DNA of 60,000 bases from Liolophura sinensis (GCF_032854445.1 NC_088300.1:55404984-55464983), one strand, 5' to 3'; counted from the first letter of the stretch, positions 22,141 through 35,934 are shown. The notes: generated by a model not told the origin, from the letters alone. Translations and numbers: made by a program.

Positions 22141-25100
22141 TGTGACTGGGGTGGACCATAAATGTAGCCGAGATGAAGTCATACGAATAATATGGTGATA
22201 ATTTTCCGATGCTAGAATACTATTATTTTATTCCCTTGATGAAAGGGAAATTATGGAAAAAACTGATAGCGTGATATTTCGTTATTGCGAAATGTTTTAT
22301 AATATTTGAATTGTGATTATACTGATACGTTCGTTGACGTACCAGTTTGATGGCCGGGAGTGTAGTTCCAACGTAAATTCTACAATCCTGATTTGGTGAA
22401 ATGTGCGATACTTATCAATGTGTGTGCTAGAATATAATCTATCCAGCTGTTCTAGCTTTGTGAAACGCTCTCAGCAATCACGTTTGCACAGCGTTGTGGT
22501 AAAGAGGAACAGCCGCTACCCCTATTCTGACCGAGTCACTCCTTGTACACCGCAACGCTTACACACGAACCAGTTGAATGGTGCCTCTACCGCCATGGGG
22601 TCATGCAGGACAATGGCAGGATACTGTGGTCTAGCAGTTCACTTCACCAGACGAGAGCATTTCGCTGAATTCAAATTTCGACGGTTAATTAATAGTCCAT
22701 TTTCGGGGTTGGGTGTGAATTACGGCGACATTTATCTCACCAAACTATTTCTCTGGAACGGAACCTGATAAATGTTAATTGCAAGTCTAGTCGATGCGTG
22801 GGACTGCCTTTTGGTTGAAGTGTATGTTGCTGGACTACCATCACTGGTAAAGATCGAGGTTTCAAAAAATGCAATAGTGACACGTGACTAGTTCAAAAGT
22901 CTGCCGTTTCAAATTTTTCAAACACATTAAATAGAGGTATCGTAAATTAACTTTCAGACAGTTCCTTGCGATCAACGCGACCCTTGCTGAGCATCCTTTT
23001 GGAAATGGTGAACAAGTAACTGTATCTAACGTGTGCGCCTTTCAATTGGCTATTATTCTTTCGCGGGTAATTTAAACAGTTGTGACGTAGACTTACATTA
23101 CGAACTGATCACGAATAAATCACTTGGTTTTAAATCCGTGGGCAATCTGGATAACCAAAAAAAAAGAATAAGTTTTCAAAGAAAAGAAATGGATACCCGT
23201 AATGTGAATAAAACATTTTAATAGCTATCTTTTATGTCTATGTCTCAAGTGCAATCGGTTCTGGTGGCTGTTTACAAACAGTTTTAATACAGTATATGCT
23301 AGAAACCTTGCTAGAACATGTGTCGGACCATTGTTTATTAAGCTTCAAGTACGTCACATTACTGAGCCCGAGTGCTGGAGGAGCCCGTCAGACAAGTCAA
23401 TGTGAATATGCATATGAGATAAAACGAGAACTTCTAAATTTATGTATGTCGAGTTTAAAAGGCACTTTGCTATAAAATAATTAACCACAAGACTGTAACC
23501 CGTGATTGGTTGGTTCATCTACCCCCAAATATAAACAGATGTGAGACAGGCGATTATACTGACTGATATGAACAAGGTTCTTGTTAAGAAGTGTATATTC
23601 TGTAATGAGGTGTCTCAGCTCATCACCTGTCAAACCTCCAACGTATTCACGAGACCAACCTCCTAATTAGATATAGCTATGTTTTATGATGTCTCTTTCT
23701 GCCAGCCTTGACTGATAGTTACCGGCCTCCGCGAGTTTTGGCGGGATTCTCGCGGCCAGGTGTGCTGACCACAGGAATGTGTACTTGGTGTACCTAGGCT
23801 GATAAAACCACGACCAGGTGAGGCAACTGTTAACCATAAGTGGGGTGGGGGCACAGGCTAGCCAGGCCGCAAAGGTGAGGTGTGGCCACCCTAGCTGTCC
23901 TCGCTCTCAGGGCACCTGAGGTTATATACTAGTTTAAGTCGTCCAAAACATGGAGTGACCAAGTAATTATGTGACATGGTTGTCGTCAAGGCCGTGATTG
24001 ACACAAACAACCTGTCGATCACTGACACTGGCCCTCAGGGTGGGAGGTTATGAATGTAAATAGTACGCATTATTTACAGCGAATTTTACTCCTTAATGCT
24101 AAGGTTTACTACTCGAGGTCATTTCTCATGGCTCAGCAGTTTAGGTAGTAGAGGGCATCACAGGATTAAATCAGTTAAATAGGTTAGCGGGAAAGAAATG
24201 AGCCGGTCATAAACACATCAAGTAAACAAGTAAGCTTTCACTCCTAACTCACGGCGTGATAAACATTAGGGAGTAAATGAGGTAGCATTGCATCCCTGTA
24301 TATATACGTGTCCCAAATGTCGGACTTATATACCGATGTTTGGATAGCAGCTGGAAACTTCTGTAGATGGTCGGTGTGCATGGAACTGATGGAACTTGCC
24401 CCAGTCGGTAAATAAGAGACATACATGGCCAGGGCCGGGGGACAAAGACAGTTAGGGTATAACTGGCCGTGCGCGTGACTCACGGGCAATACGTCCAGGC
24501 GGTTTTATAGATGAATGGAACAGACCAAGAATGCACGGCACACAGGAAATACCAGGGGAACACCATTTCCGAAAATTGACCACAAGAATTCCGGGCACCT
24601 TCCATGCCGGTTTGTGATTGGCTGAATGGACCGGCTAGTGAGATGACATCAGCAGCCGGCGAAGCCTCGTTGTATTTGATACAGTAACCAAGGAGTGGCA
24701 AGCGCACTCGACGGATATCGTTGACCTGCTAAGCAACCAATGGACGCTCGCTATCCCAATAAATGAACCAAGCTCAAGAGGCAAACAAGGTAAATGTGAA
24801 AAGTTTTCATTTTGCCATAAATGTTATAGACATTCAGATCGTGCACAGATATCTTCCTTAGCTACATTGGCGATTGAAGGCAGGTGAGTCATTTTACTAG
24901 GTATACCTACATCAGTGATTTCACTATATTATAATATGATGATATCAACATCTAGTGCACCTGAATTCCTCCAACATTCTTTGTTTGAGGCGTTCCATGA
25001 TTGGAGGTTTTTATGCAATACTGAATTCTAAAACAAAGCATTAAAATTTTCACTTCGCAATGCAACTGGGGCACGAAGTACAGAGAGTGTATTTCCTGTA

Positions 25101-28100
25101 TATGCATGTGTGAGAGAGCATGTTAACCAGCCATTTTGCCGTTATTTGAGGTCGGATCATTTGTGAGCATTCCTGTATATTATGTCACGATGCCCCAGCT
25201 TCCCGGGCAGGTCGGCCCTGGTCACAGGTAACTTGTTTTTCTCACCTACATCTTGGAGAAATTCAGGTGAGCGGATTTAGCCTCGGGTTCCTTTGTTTGC
25301 CAGGAATGTTGCGACTAGTGTAACGCTTACGTGGACTGTTAAATGTTTAAATGCAGTGTGTGGGTATCTTTTTATTCTTTGAGCTAATAATCTCAAATCT
25401 GACCTGACCAGTGCTTAATCAACCCTTTTCTAAAACACAACAATAGTCAAATAAATATCTTTATAATTCAAAGGAGTTGCGACATGATGTTTGTCCGCAC
25501 ATAAATTAGCTGGGTCGCGTTAGACTGGTTTGCGTGGGTGGTGGCGGGCTTGGAGGTACGGGGGAGACTTTGTGGGAGCGGTCCTCTCCCCCAGAACACC
25601 ACCCTCCACACCAACAGTCTACACGCGGTCGGGCAGGGAATGCGGAAATCAGGCTGCAAACCTTTTACTTAGTCCTAAGCAGAGATATTGTATACTTGGC
25701 TTACTTTGGCGATATCAGTGTCACCGACAAACCTTATTTCAAAACGAGCAGCAAAAGGCCCGTTATAATTCAAACAGAAAAGTCAGTCAGTGTGAATGGT
25801 ACTCTAGCTAACACACAGTACCTCACTGGGGTCAGATAGTGGTTGGCTATGTGTTCAAAGTCCGATATACCTAAATAAGATGAATGAAAACCTGGCTTAC
25901 ATTTCAGACGTACTAATATTCGCTGTTTAACGTTCTAATTTTTGTTTTCTTCCTTTTCTTTTGATTCCTTTAAATTAATTTGAGAGAAAAAAAAAATATT
26001 TAGAAGATGATCACCGTACATACATTTGCGTTTGAGACATGTCAAATGTGCCTGAACTGCTCTGAAATAAAGCATTATTAATATGGGCGGGGTCTTTAGT
26101 TTCGACCTATATCTATAATTCTCTTCATCAGTATAATCGTCATTTTGATTAATCTCTTTCTGAAATATTGCACGATCAGAGTGGCACAATGGAGTTTTCT
26201 TTTTTCCGTATAGTGGAACACAAAGTATATATCAATAAACATTTGATCATGGCATATACACATAGATAGCCATAAATTAAGAAAATTAAACATTCAAACC
26301 TGTACATACGCCATGGAAGCAACAATTTATCATTAAAAAAATAGATAAAATTACATGTATGCTTATGCGACTATTTCAACGGCTGACATGCCCAATCCAT
26401 ACACTTTCTGTTTTTTATTTCTTTTATAATATCAGTGCCTCAACAATACAATACATGATGTATCCTTGCAACGCGTCCCAATGTCGTTAGAGGTATATAT
26501 AGTTAGTGCCGTTCATATTCCAAAAAACATGCATGGTTTTACAGGCTATTGCGGTTAACTGGAATATTATCACACATAAGTATTACTATTATTATCAGAC
26601 ATTACACATAGTATTCGTCAGGCAGTATATATATGCTGCTCATGTATGGTTTAGTATATGAATAATTTTGAATCAAACACGTTGATATTAGTTAATGAAA
26701 CCTCACCCAGATGTGTATCAGCTGGTAAACAACTTATTTGGATAATAATATTTTTTCCATGCATATGGCCAGCGTAAATATGGTAATATATGAGCGTATC
26801 ATACTTTTGGAATATATCAATTTGTGCAGATGTGCCCACAGGTAAATGATCTGGTAAATGCAAGTCCGTTAATTTTCATGAAAATTACAGACGGCTTATG
26901 ATTTCCGATCACAGGTATAAATCATGCAGAAGTCAGCTCTCATATTAGTTACCAGAGCAATCTATATCATTTTCGTTAAAACAAATTTCCATAGAAACGC
27001 GAGTAGCGTGTATATTTTGATGGGCATGAAGTATAAACAGTTTGTTGCATTTCTGATTAAATCTACTTCAAGTAAAAACAATCATTTTGTTAACTTCAAG
27101 CAGAAGTTATGAACCCGAATATATTCATCTCGGCATTGTGAAAGTGATATTTTTTTGCAAATCAACTTCAAGTAGCTCTCGACACCTTGTGTTTGCAAAA
27201 CAATTTTAGTATTTTTTAGGATTTATCACGACTGAAATAGCCATGCATAGTTATCTCATATGTTGGTTTCTCATAAATCGGTAGCAAAATGAAATTTATA
27301 TTTGAGACTCGAGACTTGAAGCAGTGCTGTCTACAAAGCGTGCGAGAATTATCAATCGTGTATTTGACTTTTAATCACAAATCTCAATAAAAATGACTTA
27401 ACTTTATGTAATAAATGGCTTGCCGGTAAGCACCAACAATATTTTTACCGCATGTATATGAATATAATCATTTGCCCATATATATGTTACGGATAGCCTT
27501 CTTGATTACCTCCAACGTCCAATCATAATGTTACATGAGGAATACTGTTAAAATAGGGTATATCACTTGATGTAAAACCATTTAATTAACTAAAATTCAC
27601 TTTTATCATCTGAACCTAAAAAAGGTGAATGAAAAAAGTTCGTGGCTGCCGGGACACCCAGTTACTGAGTAATACAAGCCAACCAAAAAGGCTTATAAAG
27701 TTCTTTAAAAGCCTTGAAAAATGTCGTAATTTATTTCAGTCTCTTTTTGAAAATTTGTATTAAGCCACACAACTATACAGGCTAAATTAATAGACACACT
27801 GTGTTTTTGCATTATTCGGAAAAAATTGTTACGTGTATTTTTACAAATACAGTTATTCACATAAAACTGACACGGATGTGTCATTTACTATTACAGAGTA
27901 CGGTTTTAAGCTCAAATCACATATAATAAATATATTTTAAAATGTACATAATCCGTGAAAGTTACTTGTAGAAGTTAAATTGAGAATTTAATTTCATGTT
28001 TTGAAATGCAGAAAACAGGCTAAATTTCAAAGGCACAGATTTCAAAATCGTCTCCAGGGGGAATGACCTCTGATTCATTTGTGAATTTAATTGAAGGTTG

Positions 28101-28407
28101 TAATTTATCAAGTAATTTCTATTGGTGTCCGAATTATTGCATTTTATTGAGCATGCACTATCTCGTTGAACTAAAAACTAAAATATTGTATTCTTTCTGT
28201 ATCACGCAAAGTACAATTTCTGCTGTCAGGCAGTATATGCTTTTTATTCAGTGACTAAGAGTTTGTAAATAAGTTTTCTTGGAAATCAGGCGTGTATCTC
28301 AGACCCAAACGTAAATAGCAAGTGAAAATGTTTTACGGTCACACCTACAAGAGATTCATATCAAAATAATTCTTTTTTTTTCTCTTTGAAGTTATTAAAA
28401 CCCTGCA
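22141..28407. other. Long unique stretch, no supported gene
   Basis: There is no tandem array or SINE. The block 23700-24100 is richer in GC and contains several CAGGTG E-box-like sites. A consensus donor CAG|GTGAGT ends at 24883-24884, downstream of a CCAAT at about 24739, so a non-coding exon is possible but unproven. Open frames at 22403-22768 and 25534-25839 have no recognisable product. Confidence 0.4.
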
Positions 28408-29044
28408 GATAGTTTACGGTTGCTATAGAAACAAAAAGTGTTATAAATAGTAAAATATCACCAAACCAAATATTATTTATTTATTTTGTTGGAATTTTAA
28501 GCCGTACTCAAAAATACTTCATCCGACGGCGGTCATCGTTAAGGGCTCAAACAAAGATTACACAAAGATCCATAATGGAATCAACATTAGCATTTGTGCA
28601 AATATTTATATAAAACTTTTAAACAATTGGAAACAAGGTTCTCCCAATGATGTCATATACATGCCATGCGCCTACGCCTATACGACTGTATATACTTTTT
28701 AAACACTGACATTCCAAAAATTATTAATATTATTAAGAATAGGTTAGCTGATTTCTTGTCCGAGATCAACATTTTCACATCCTAAAACTTCTTCATGAAT
28801 AGTATTGAGGATGTTACCTCTATGAGTGATTTCGCGTCATGCCGTTGCTGTTTAACCCTTTACGAGAGGCTTTCATCAATGTTCTCTTTAAAGATTTGAA
28901 GGAAAAGCCAATAAACGCATTTGTATATAACTTATACTCTGAATGTTAAGGTTCACGTGTATAAAATACAATGAAAATCTGCAAAGGCCCACAATGACAC
29001 GTCTTGAAATATTACATCTATGAGTATATAAAACGTATATTTAT
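28408..29044 (+). repeat. Segmental duplication, copy A (empty SINE site)
   Basis: Shares long stretches with 31219-31906: TATAAATAGTAAAATAT, GGTTAGCTGATTTCTTGTCC, GATTTGAAGGAAAAGCCAAT and GTATAAAATACAATGAAAAT. It contains an old minus-strand SINE tail fragment at 28473-28538 (TTTATTTATTTTGTTGGAAT), also present in copy B. The site TAAACAC at 28700-28706 is uninterrupted here. Copy A holds about 150 bp more than copy B between the SINE tail and this site. Confidence 0.9.
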
Positions 29045-30395
29045 TTTAGCGGCGTACAGGCCATCTCTTCCCGCGGTTGAAGTTCTCCATATATATATGT
29101 ATGAACTAATTCTCGTACGGAAAATGCCAAGACAGCGATAACAATGCTCAATATACAGTTTCAGTCAACGTAAAATAACATTGACAGTGATTTGTACGAT
29201 TCATTTAACTCGTATGGATTCACATCCTAACCGCTCACCTCGTTATTATTCTATTTCAGTATGTAGTTTATTAGACGCGAAGATATTAGTCACGACGTGT
29301 TCCACTTTCATTCATAATGTGTTGCATTACCAGTTGTATAGTTTTACAGTCGCCATGTATTAGTTTCACATACAAACTGCATATGTGTGGTGTGCAAGGC
29401 ATAGAAAGAGCATCACATAATTACATGCAGACTATGTCGCTTTGTCAGGTCACAGAGGCTGACACGTGTGAAATCATTGAGATTTCGTTAGCATAAGATT
29501 TCTGTGAGTTTTAAAATATGAGCAGAAATACATTTTGGTTTGCATTATGAAATCGAAGGTGATGTTTGAGGCAAAAGATAGGCTTCTATGCTACACTTCA
29601 GTGCATGAATTTTAGAGTCAGTAGAAGTAAAGAAACACACTTTTCTACAGTATCAGAGATTCTGTTTTTGCAGCCTTGTAGACCTTTGGGACAAAATGGC
29701 AACGTATGGCACTGGTGTATTGTATTCCACACTAATCATGCATGATTAACACGAAGTTACCAATTAGATACACCATTTAAACATTTTAAAACATTACTAT
29801 AAATATGTATCTAAATGAAAACAGCTTTGTGGTGATATGATTATATTTCCAGATGCATCTTCAAACCAAAAACATTGTTTCTGGTGCATTGTACGATGTG
29901 CAACCAAAATATTTAGACACAAAAATCTTATGATCTGCACAAATATTTGCAGTTTCATTCAAAATCATTAATAATAATAAAAAAATTGGAAGAATTCGGC
30001 TTTGAATGTACCCCAAAATGGACATTTCTGTACATTTACAGTCTCAGCTAGCTTTGCGTAAAAAAAATTGTGTCAACGGAGTATAGCTGTCGTCTCTGCT
30101 GTGACTTTATAGGGCTCATGCTACAAAACCGGCCCCTTCATGTTGCCCATATAAACTCGATGTAGACACGGATGTGAAACTGATCTGGTCTCGGTTTGCC
30201 TCCGTCATGATGAATTTGTGACTCAGAATGATCACATTCCTTCCTCGGTTTGCCTTCCCGGAGACTTGCGCACATCGTCAGGATCATAGACCTCGGCCAT
30301 ATCTTAATTCCTTGAACCGCAAACCTCGGTCTTGTTTTCACCACATGCTTAGACACCTAGAAACCACGAACTCCCGCCAGATTATAGTATTGACG
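29045..30395. other. No feature seen
   Basis: Unique AT-rich sequence. Short runs only; no splice-bounded open segment. Confidence 0.45.
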
Positions 30396-30765
30396 CCATT
30401 CCTCCATCATGCCATTCTGTACACGTACCCTCTGTAAACATCATTCCTCCATCATGCCATTCTGTACACGTACCCTCTGTAAACATCATTCCTCCATTAT
30501 GCCATTCTGTACACGTACCCTCTGTAAACATCATTCCTCCATCATGCTATTCTGTACACGTACTCTCTGTGAACATCATTCCCCATCATGTCATTCTGTA
30601 CACGTACCCTCTTGTAAACATCATTCCTCCATCATGGCATTCTGTACACGTACCCTCTGTAAACATCATTCCTCCATCATGCCAGTCTGTACACGTACCC
30701 TCTGTAAACACCATTCCTCCATCATGCCATTCTGTACACGTACCCTCTGTAAACATCAGCTATAA
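30396..30765. repeat. 45-bp tandem repeat
   Basis: About eight copies of CATCATTCCTCCATCATGCC, ATTCTGTACACGTACCCTCT, GTAAA. The length is a multiple of three, so 118 codons stay open with period 15 residues (MPFCTRTLCKHHSSI); one frame shift occurs near 30590-30612. I read it as a minisatellite, not a gene. Confidence 0.93.
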
Positions 30766-31218
30766 TATCATGAAGCATGGAGGCCATTATTCATCATGTC
30801 ATTCCGTACTTTTCATAATCCCCATCTATATATAATATCATGAAGTGTGGACCACATTCTTCCATCATCCCGTTCTTTGCCACGCATAAGCCCAGTCTAT
30901 ATTTTAATATGATGATTTCTGGAGGCTCATCCTCCGTTATACAGGGTTCTGTACTTCCATAAAGCCCAGCTATAAAATTATAAAGTGAGAAGCCATTCCT
31001 CTACCATGCCATTCTATAACTTCCACACACGTCAAGAAAAGCCGTAATTTTACGAAGTGTTGACGGCATTTCTCCACATGCCATACTATGGCTTTCTGAA
31101 ACCGAAACCATTTTCTGACCTATTGTTATATTGCGCCTTACACAAACGCCAACGATGTATGATGTATCATGTCACAATGCTGCTCTTTCCTTTCTGGAAA
31201 CAACAGCTATATTATGAT
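30766..31218. repeat. Diverged repeat of about 80 bp, parent of the 45-bp array
   Basis: Copies share CCATCATGCCATTCTGTAC-like and CCAGCTATAATATCATGAAG-like parts, spaced roughly 75-95 bp: near 30760, 30830, 30900, 30970 and 31060. The segment CATTTTCTGACCTATTGTTA at about 31109 recurs at about 31925 with the following ACAAACGCCA. Confidence 0.6.
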
Positions 31219-31906
31219 GAAATGTTTACGATTACTATAGAAACAAAGAGTTTTATAAATAGTAAAATATAGTAATATTATTTATTTATTTTGTTGGAGC
31301 TTTAAGCCGTACTCAAAAATACTTCTAAAATACTGTACGAACACATATACTTTTTAAACACCCACATGACTCAGGAACCTCTCACCAATGCGGTCGCTGT
31401 GAGTTCAAGTCCAGCTGATGCTGGCTTCCTCTCCGGCCGTACGTGGAAAGGTCTGCCAGCAACCTCTGCTCTGTCCGGTTTTCTCCTAACATTATGCTGG
31501 CCGCCGTCGTATAAGTGAAATATTCTTGAGTACGGCGTAGAACACCAATCAAATAAATAAATAAACACTGACATTATTAATTTAATTAAATAAATATTAT
31601 TAAGAGTAGGTTAGCTGATTTCTTGTCCGAAATTAACATTTTCACATCCTAAATCTACCCTATGAACAGTGTTCTGGAAGTTACCTTTATGAGTGATTTC
31701 GCGTCATGCAGTTACTGCATAACCCTTCACGAGAGGCTTTCATGAATATTCTCTTTAAAGATTTGAAGGAAAAGCCAATAAACGCATTTGTATATAACTT
31801 ATACTCTGAATGTTAAGGTTCACGTGTATAAAATACAATGAAAATCTGCAAAGGCCCACAATGACACGTCTCGAAATATTACATCAATGTATATATAAAA
31901 CAAACA
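31219..31906 (+). repeat. Segmental duplication, copy B (SINE-filled)
   Basis: Matches copy A at 28408-29044 over both flanks, including the old minus-strand SINE tail relic at about 31278-31330. It is interrupted by the complete SINE insertion at 31362-31561. Past 31906 a second copy of the 31109 segment follows. Confidence 0.9.
31355..31568 (+). mobile_element. SINE inserted into duplication copy B
   Basis: The body is 31362-31561: CAGGAACCTCTCACCAATG, B-box-like GAGTTCAAGTCC, an internal deletion in the GGTCGTGGGTTTC region, then ATAAGTGAAATATTCTTGAG, ACGGCGTAGAACACC and an AAATAAATAAA tail. TAAACAC flanks it at 31355-31361 and 31562-31568. Copy A has a single TAAACAC at the same place. 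Confidence 0.93.
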
Positions 31907-34524
31907 TATATATATGACCCTAGCCATTTTCTGACCTATTGTTATATTGTCGCCTTCCACAAACGCCAGCTATGCACTGTGTGATTCCTCCAACCCCAAT
32001 TATCATCAGCGGATGTAAACCGATATATGCCTATACGAAATGAGTTTCCGTTGATTCTTGACGGTGCGGTGTATAAGTTCTTTTTGTCCAAAGCTGGGAA
32101 ATCGTTTGACAATTAACAACAATGGTGTTCAAGCTTTTATTTTCGGGATGATCATCAGGTTTTTTTGTTCAAAACTAAACATACGACCACTCACAAGTAT
32201 ATTATGTAGTTAGAAGTTTCAGTGAGATAAGTCGACAACTGGTATAAGAATGTTGGATTTTACTCTTAGATTTGATGATTAGAAAGATGAAAACGAGAAT
32301 TAAATATTTAAGAGATTGGGCTGAAAATTGGCAAGAAAGTATAGTTTCTAATCTGTTCATTGAATGTAGGCCTACACCAACTGTCGTAAGTGCCAGTTAG
32401 ACTTGTGGAATAAATTTACTTTCGTTTAAGATTTGCGGTCATAAAATTAGGACTATAAGTGTGTACTGCCTAGAGTTTATTGATGAATGTGTCACAACTG
32501 CCAGTCAGTTGTTTGAATGTTATCGAAAACTGCACATTTTCATCAAAATATCACCTGTTCGTTTTTAGGCAGAGGTTTATACTATATACTCACAGCCACG
32601 CAGGCTTTTGCTGTGACGTCATTTATGTGATGCAGATGTAGACAGTCATGCCGTCATAAAGGTCGATTTCGAGGACTCTTGTAACAATGTTGGATGTTCC
32701 TATGATGTCTGTCTTGTACATGAAATGTCTACTTTTCCAGGTAAGATCAATCTGTATTATATAGGAAAATTTACAGCATGTATTGTTAATATGTTTTGAG
32801 ATTAGCATCAGAGTATTTGAAGGTGGCCGACGCTCTCAAATAATTCTACGTAATAATGTCTGATAGTACTTCACGAAATGAGAGAGCCTGCAGACTTTGT
32901 ATGCTCTCAAATTAGCACAAAATTACCAACAAGATAGGGAGGACCCAGGATATAGTGTTGTCGGTAAAACAAATGGCGTGGTAGTGATTACGTTTAACGC
33001 TGTATAGATGAGTTAATACTTTCAAGAAGGCTTTTAAAATTCGAAACGGATGGCAAGACTTAAAGATAACTTGATTTACATCTGGTAAGCAGCGTGTTGC
33101 ATCAGTGGCATAGAGGTTTTTGATTCTTTGTTGTAGAGTCGAATGATCTGATCTAAAACTAAAGAAAATAGGTGAAAATTGTTACATTTTATTTGTTACA
33201 TTTTATTTGTTAAGCTTTTTGAGTCTGTATGATTGAAAGGGACATTGTTCTCGTGTGTTAAGGCTGGAATTGAAACAGCAAAAACTGTGGTAGAAAAGCG
33301 ACTGGCGCATACCTCTGCAGAGATATAATTCTTGACATCCATTTGCTTCTGGTAAGGAGACTATGGTATATAGTGTTAAATTCCATTGCTTGAAATACGA
33401 GAATGCGAGCTTCACTTAAATTTAAGTCACATTGCACCTGCTTATGAACGATTCCGAAGCTATCTACACCATATCTCATTATAATTCACCATAATTCAGT
33501 TTGAAAACAACATACTACAGACCTTCATTCTACCCTTGATGAAAATGTCCTCACGGACTAATGTTACATTTGTTCCATTTTCTGCTCCAATTGCTTATTG
33601 GTTTTTCTGTACAGTATCCACATTTTCGACTTCAGACCTTATGCTGTTTCGTTACTGATAACCTTATGAGCAGACAAATGGCGTTTTCTCATTTGCGTGC
33701 AATGATTTCTATCAGTGGGAACCCTTCTAGGTTTCCAAGGCTTTCATTTCTGGAAAACCCCTCTTGGGAGGTTGTTCCTTTGAAGTTTTCAACTCTATTG
33801 CATATTGTGGACAAGGAATTTATTTATCGACAGCTAAGATTGAAATTGTAAGGTTGAGCTATGAAATCTGGCGGTCGCGGAAATGCATTCTGGTATACTT
33901 CTTTTAGAACTTTGAAGTTTGAAATGCTATTACACGTTCGGTGTGGCATGAAAAGCCGAAAAATTTCATTCATTCCAAAACGCTTCGAAATTTATTTCAT
34001 GTTGTTCTGAAGCTGCTGTCCTGGATTCATTCGGACTCGTGGGTTTAACTTCTAACGGTAAAACTTTGTCAATCCACGTTCACCTTGCCCATATCGTTTT
34101 GGGGGGATTTGAAGTATAATATTCGCGGGTAGAGCGGTGGGCAGGCAAATTTCACACCTTGGTCCCTAGCTAATTCCCCTCACCCAGAAACTTGACAGTC
34201 GTGTAGTTCAGTGTGCCTCTGAAACGGCGTTAAGCATCTGATCAACGCAATTAATCAGTCAAGGGAAGATGTGTCAGCTGATTCTGATAGCTTATAGTAC
34301 TACTAGACTAATCGTTGCTGTCACAGGCATCTAACTACTTACTTTTACCATTAGCCAGTGTAAAAAAAATAACACGTAAAACAATATTTACAAGGAAAAT
34401 ACTCATCTTGCCGTGTTCCGGAAGGCACATGACAAGACTGCAGCATTCACGAGAACGACGGGATCTGAGCATCATCAGTAAATTCGAAGTCATATTGAAT
34501 GAGTGCGTGAATATGCAAAATATC
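31907..34524. other. Unique sequence with one weak exon candidate
   Basis: There is a 16-bp direct repeat (TTACATTTTATTTGTT) at about 33182-33213. Apart from the segment listed at 32636-32740 I see no supportable gene. Confidence 0.4.
32636..32740 (+). CDS. Weak candidate coding exon, Cys-containing
   Basis: Lies between ATGCAG (32630-32635) and a fine donor CCAG|GTAAGA at 32741. It is open for 34 codons after two leading bases. The middle reads DFEDSCNNVGCSYDVC, with three Cys. The acceptor has a poor pyrimidine tract, and no partner exon was found. The frame is also open further upstream to about 32617. Confidence 0.2.
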
Positions 34525-34935
34525 CCACTTTAACACTTACAGGCCAGTTTCGGCCACAGCCAGGTCTGCAGACGTTAACACGTATTGGTCACTTTCTCTG
34601 GCCTCCAAGTCTGCTGACTAACACTTATAGACCAGTTTCTGCGACAGCCAGGTCTGCAGACTTTAACACGTATTGGTCAGCTTCTCTGACATCCAAATCG
34701 GCCGACTTTAACACTTACAGGCCAGTTTCTGCGACAGCCGGGCCTGCAGACGTTAACACGTATTGGTCACTTTCTCTGGCCTCCAAGTCTGCTGAAGGTA
34801 ACACTTATAGACCAGTTTCTGCGACAGCTAGGTCTGCAGACGTTAACACGTATTGGTCAGCTTCTCTCACATCCAAATCGGCCGACTTTAACACTTATAG
34901 ACCAGTTTCTGCGACAGCCAGGTCTGCAGAGGTCA
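34525..34935 (+). repeat. 90-bp tandem repeat built from two 45-bp halves
   Basis: About 4.5 copies. Each 90-bp unit has two related halves: one with AACACTTATAGACCAGTTTC, the other with AACACGTATTGGTCAGCTTC. Both end in a TCTGC or TCGGC-ACTTTAA-like sequence. The frame stays open for 159 codons with a 30-residue period (NTYRPVSATARSADF then NTYWSASLTSKSADF). There is no initiator or splice evidence, so I read it as a minisatellite that happens to be open. Confidence 0.92.
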
Positions 34936-35934
34936 AAAGAGAGAGAAAATTTAGACTCACAAATGAAACTTCGAATGTTTAAGTGAACATGGTGATACAT
35001 GTTTTCTTTATGTCGGCTTTCTTTGCAGCCATGATCAGTATAGTTCTTTTGCAAAAATACTTATCTGTGACCATAGTTCTGTCTACTTATAAATTATTAA
35101 CATTTAAGTTGTTTATCTCCCAGTTTTCTTGCACGTTATGTAAATATAGAAATGTCTTAATTTTTGCCTCATTTATTTTAACGTGACATTTATTTTAACG
35201 TGACTTGATGAAAAGCCGGCCACGTAACACCGACCGTTGCATGATAGAGTGAGAGAGTGCTTGGGGTGGTTGCATGACAGAAGCAGCTGTGGGTAAAATG
35301 CGACGTAATTGACTCTCCTTTTCCAGCAAGGATTTGTGTTTCTTCTCACCTGACAGGTGCTGAAAAGGGCTAAAAGTTCAGTCGACTTAAGTTTGTGTTT
35401 AATTTTTCGGCTCTCCGGTTATCATCGTCTGTATAGAACACAGCTATGGGACCTTGTCTACAGATTCCTTGCACGCGACGCCGCCGTGGGCAGCCCAACA
35501 GCCTTACATAAACTATCTGATAAAGGGACAATGTAACCCGTGGGTCTGTCGCATTAAACAACACATTTCTTTTATCAACTGATCTCATTTCTGTTATTAT
35601 GCTGTGAACAATAAGTTTAAAATTTACCCTTTCCCCGCTGACACTGCTTGTGGGGCCGTGGTGAAAAAAGATTAGTCGACCACTTTCACGTGGCCTTTAG
35701 CGCCGTCTTACGCTTGTTGAAAAACACTAGTATCTCACCCGTAATGGTATGCATATATGTAAGACGTCACATGTATAAATGTTCATCAATAACTTGATGG
35801 TGGATTTTGGATATAACTGTGCTCCACTTGTAAATGTTGGTGTGTATGATTCGTTTCTGCATGTGCGTACATGGAGTCGGACGACATAATTGAGAATATC
35901 ACCTACACATTATCATGTTTTCGCTTCGCCGCAG
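34936..35934. other. No feature seen
   Basis: Unique sequence. A short match to the GAGTGCTTGGGG repeat occurs near 35235 but is too short to call. Confidence 0.45.

Noticed and set aside
30409-30835. Open frames of 118 and 88 codons
   Set aside because: They are products of the 45-bp tandem array, whose length is a multiple of three.
35223-35265. Match to the GAGTGAGTGAGTGCTTGGGG repeat
   Set aside because: Only about 12 bases match clearly; no further similarity to the copy at 3857.
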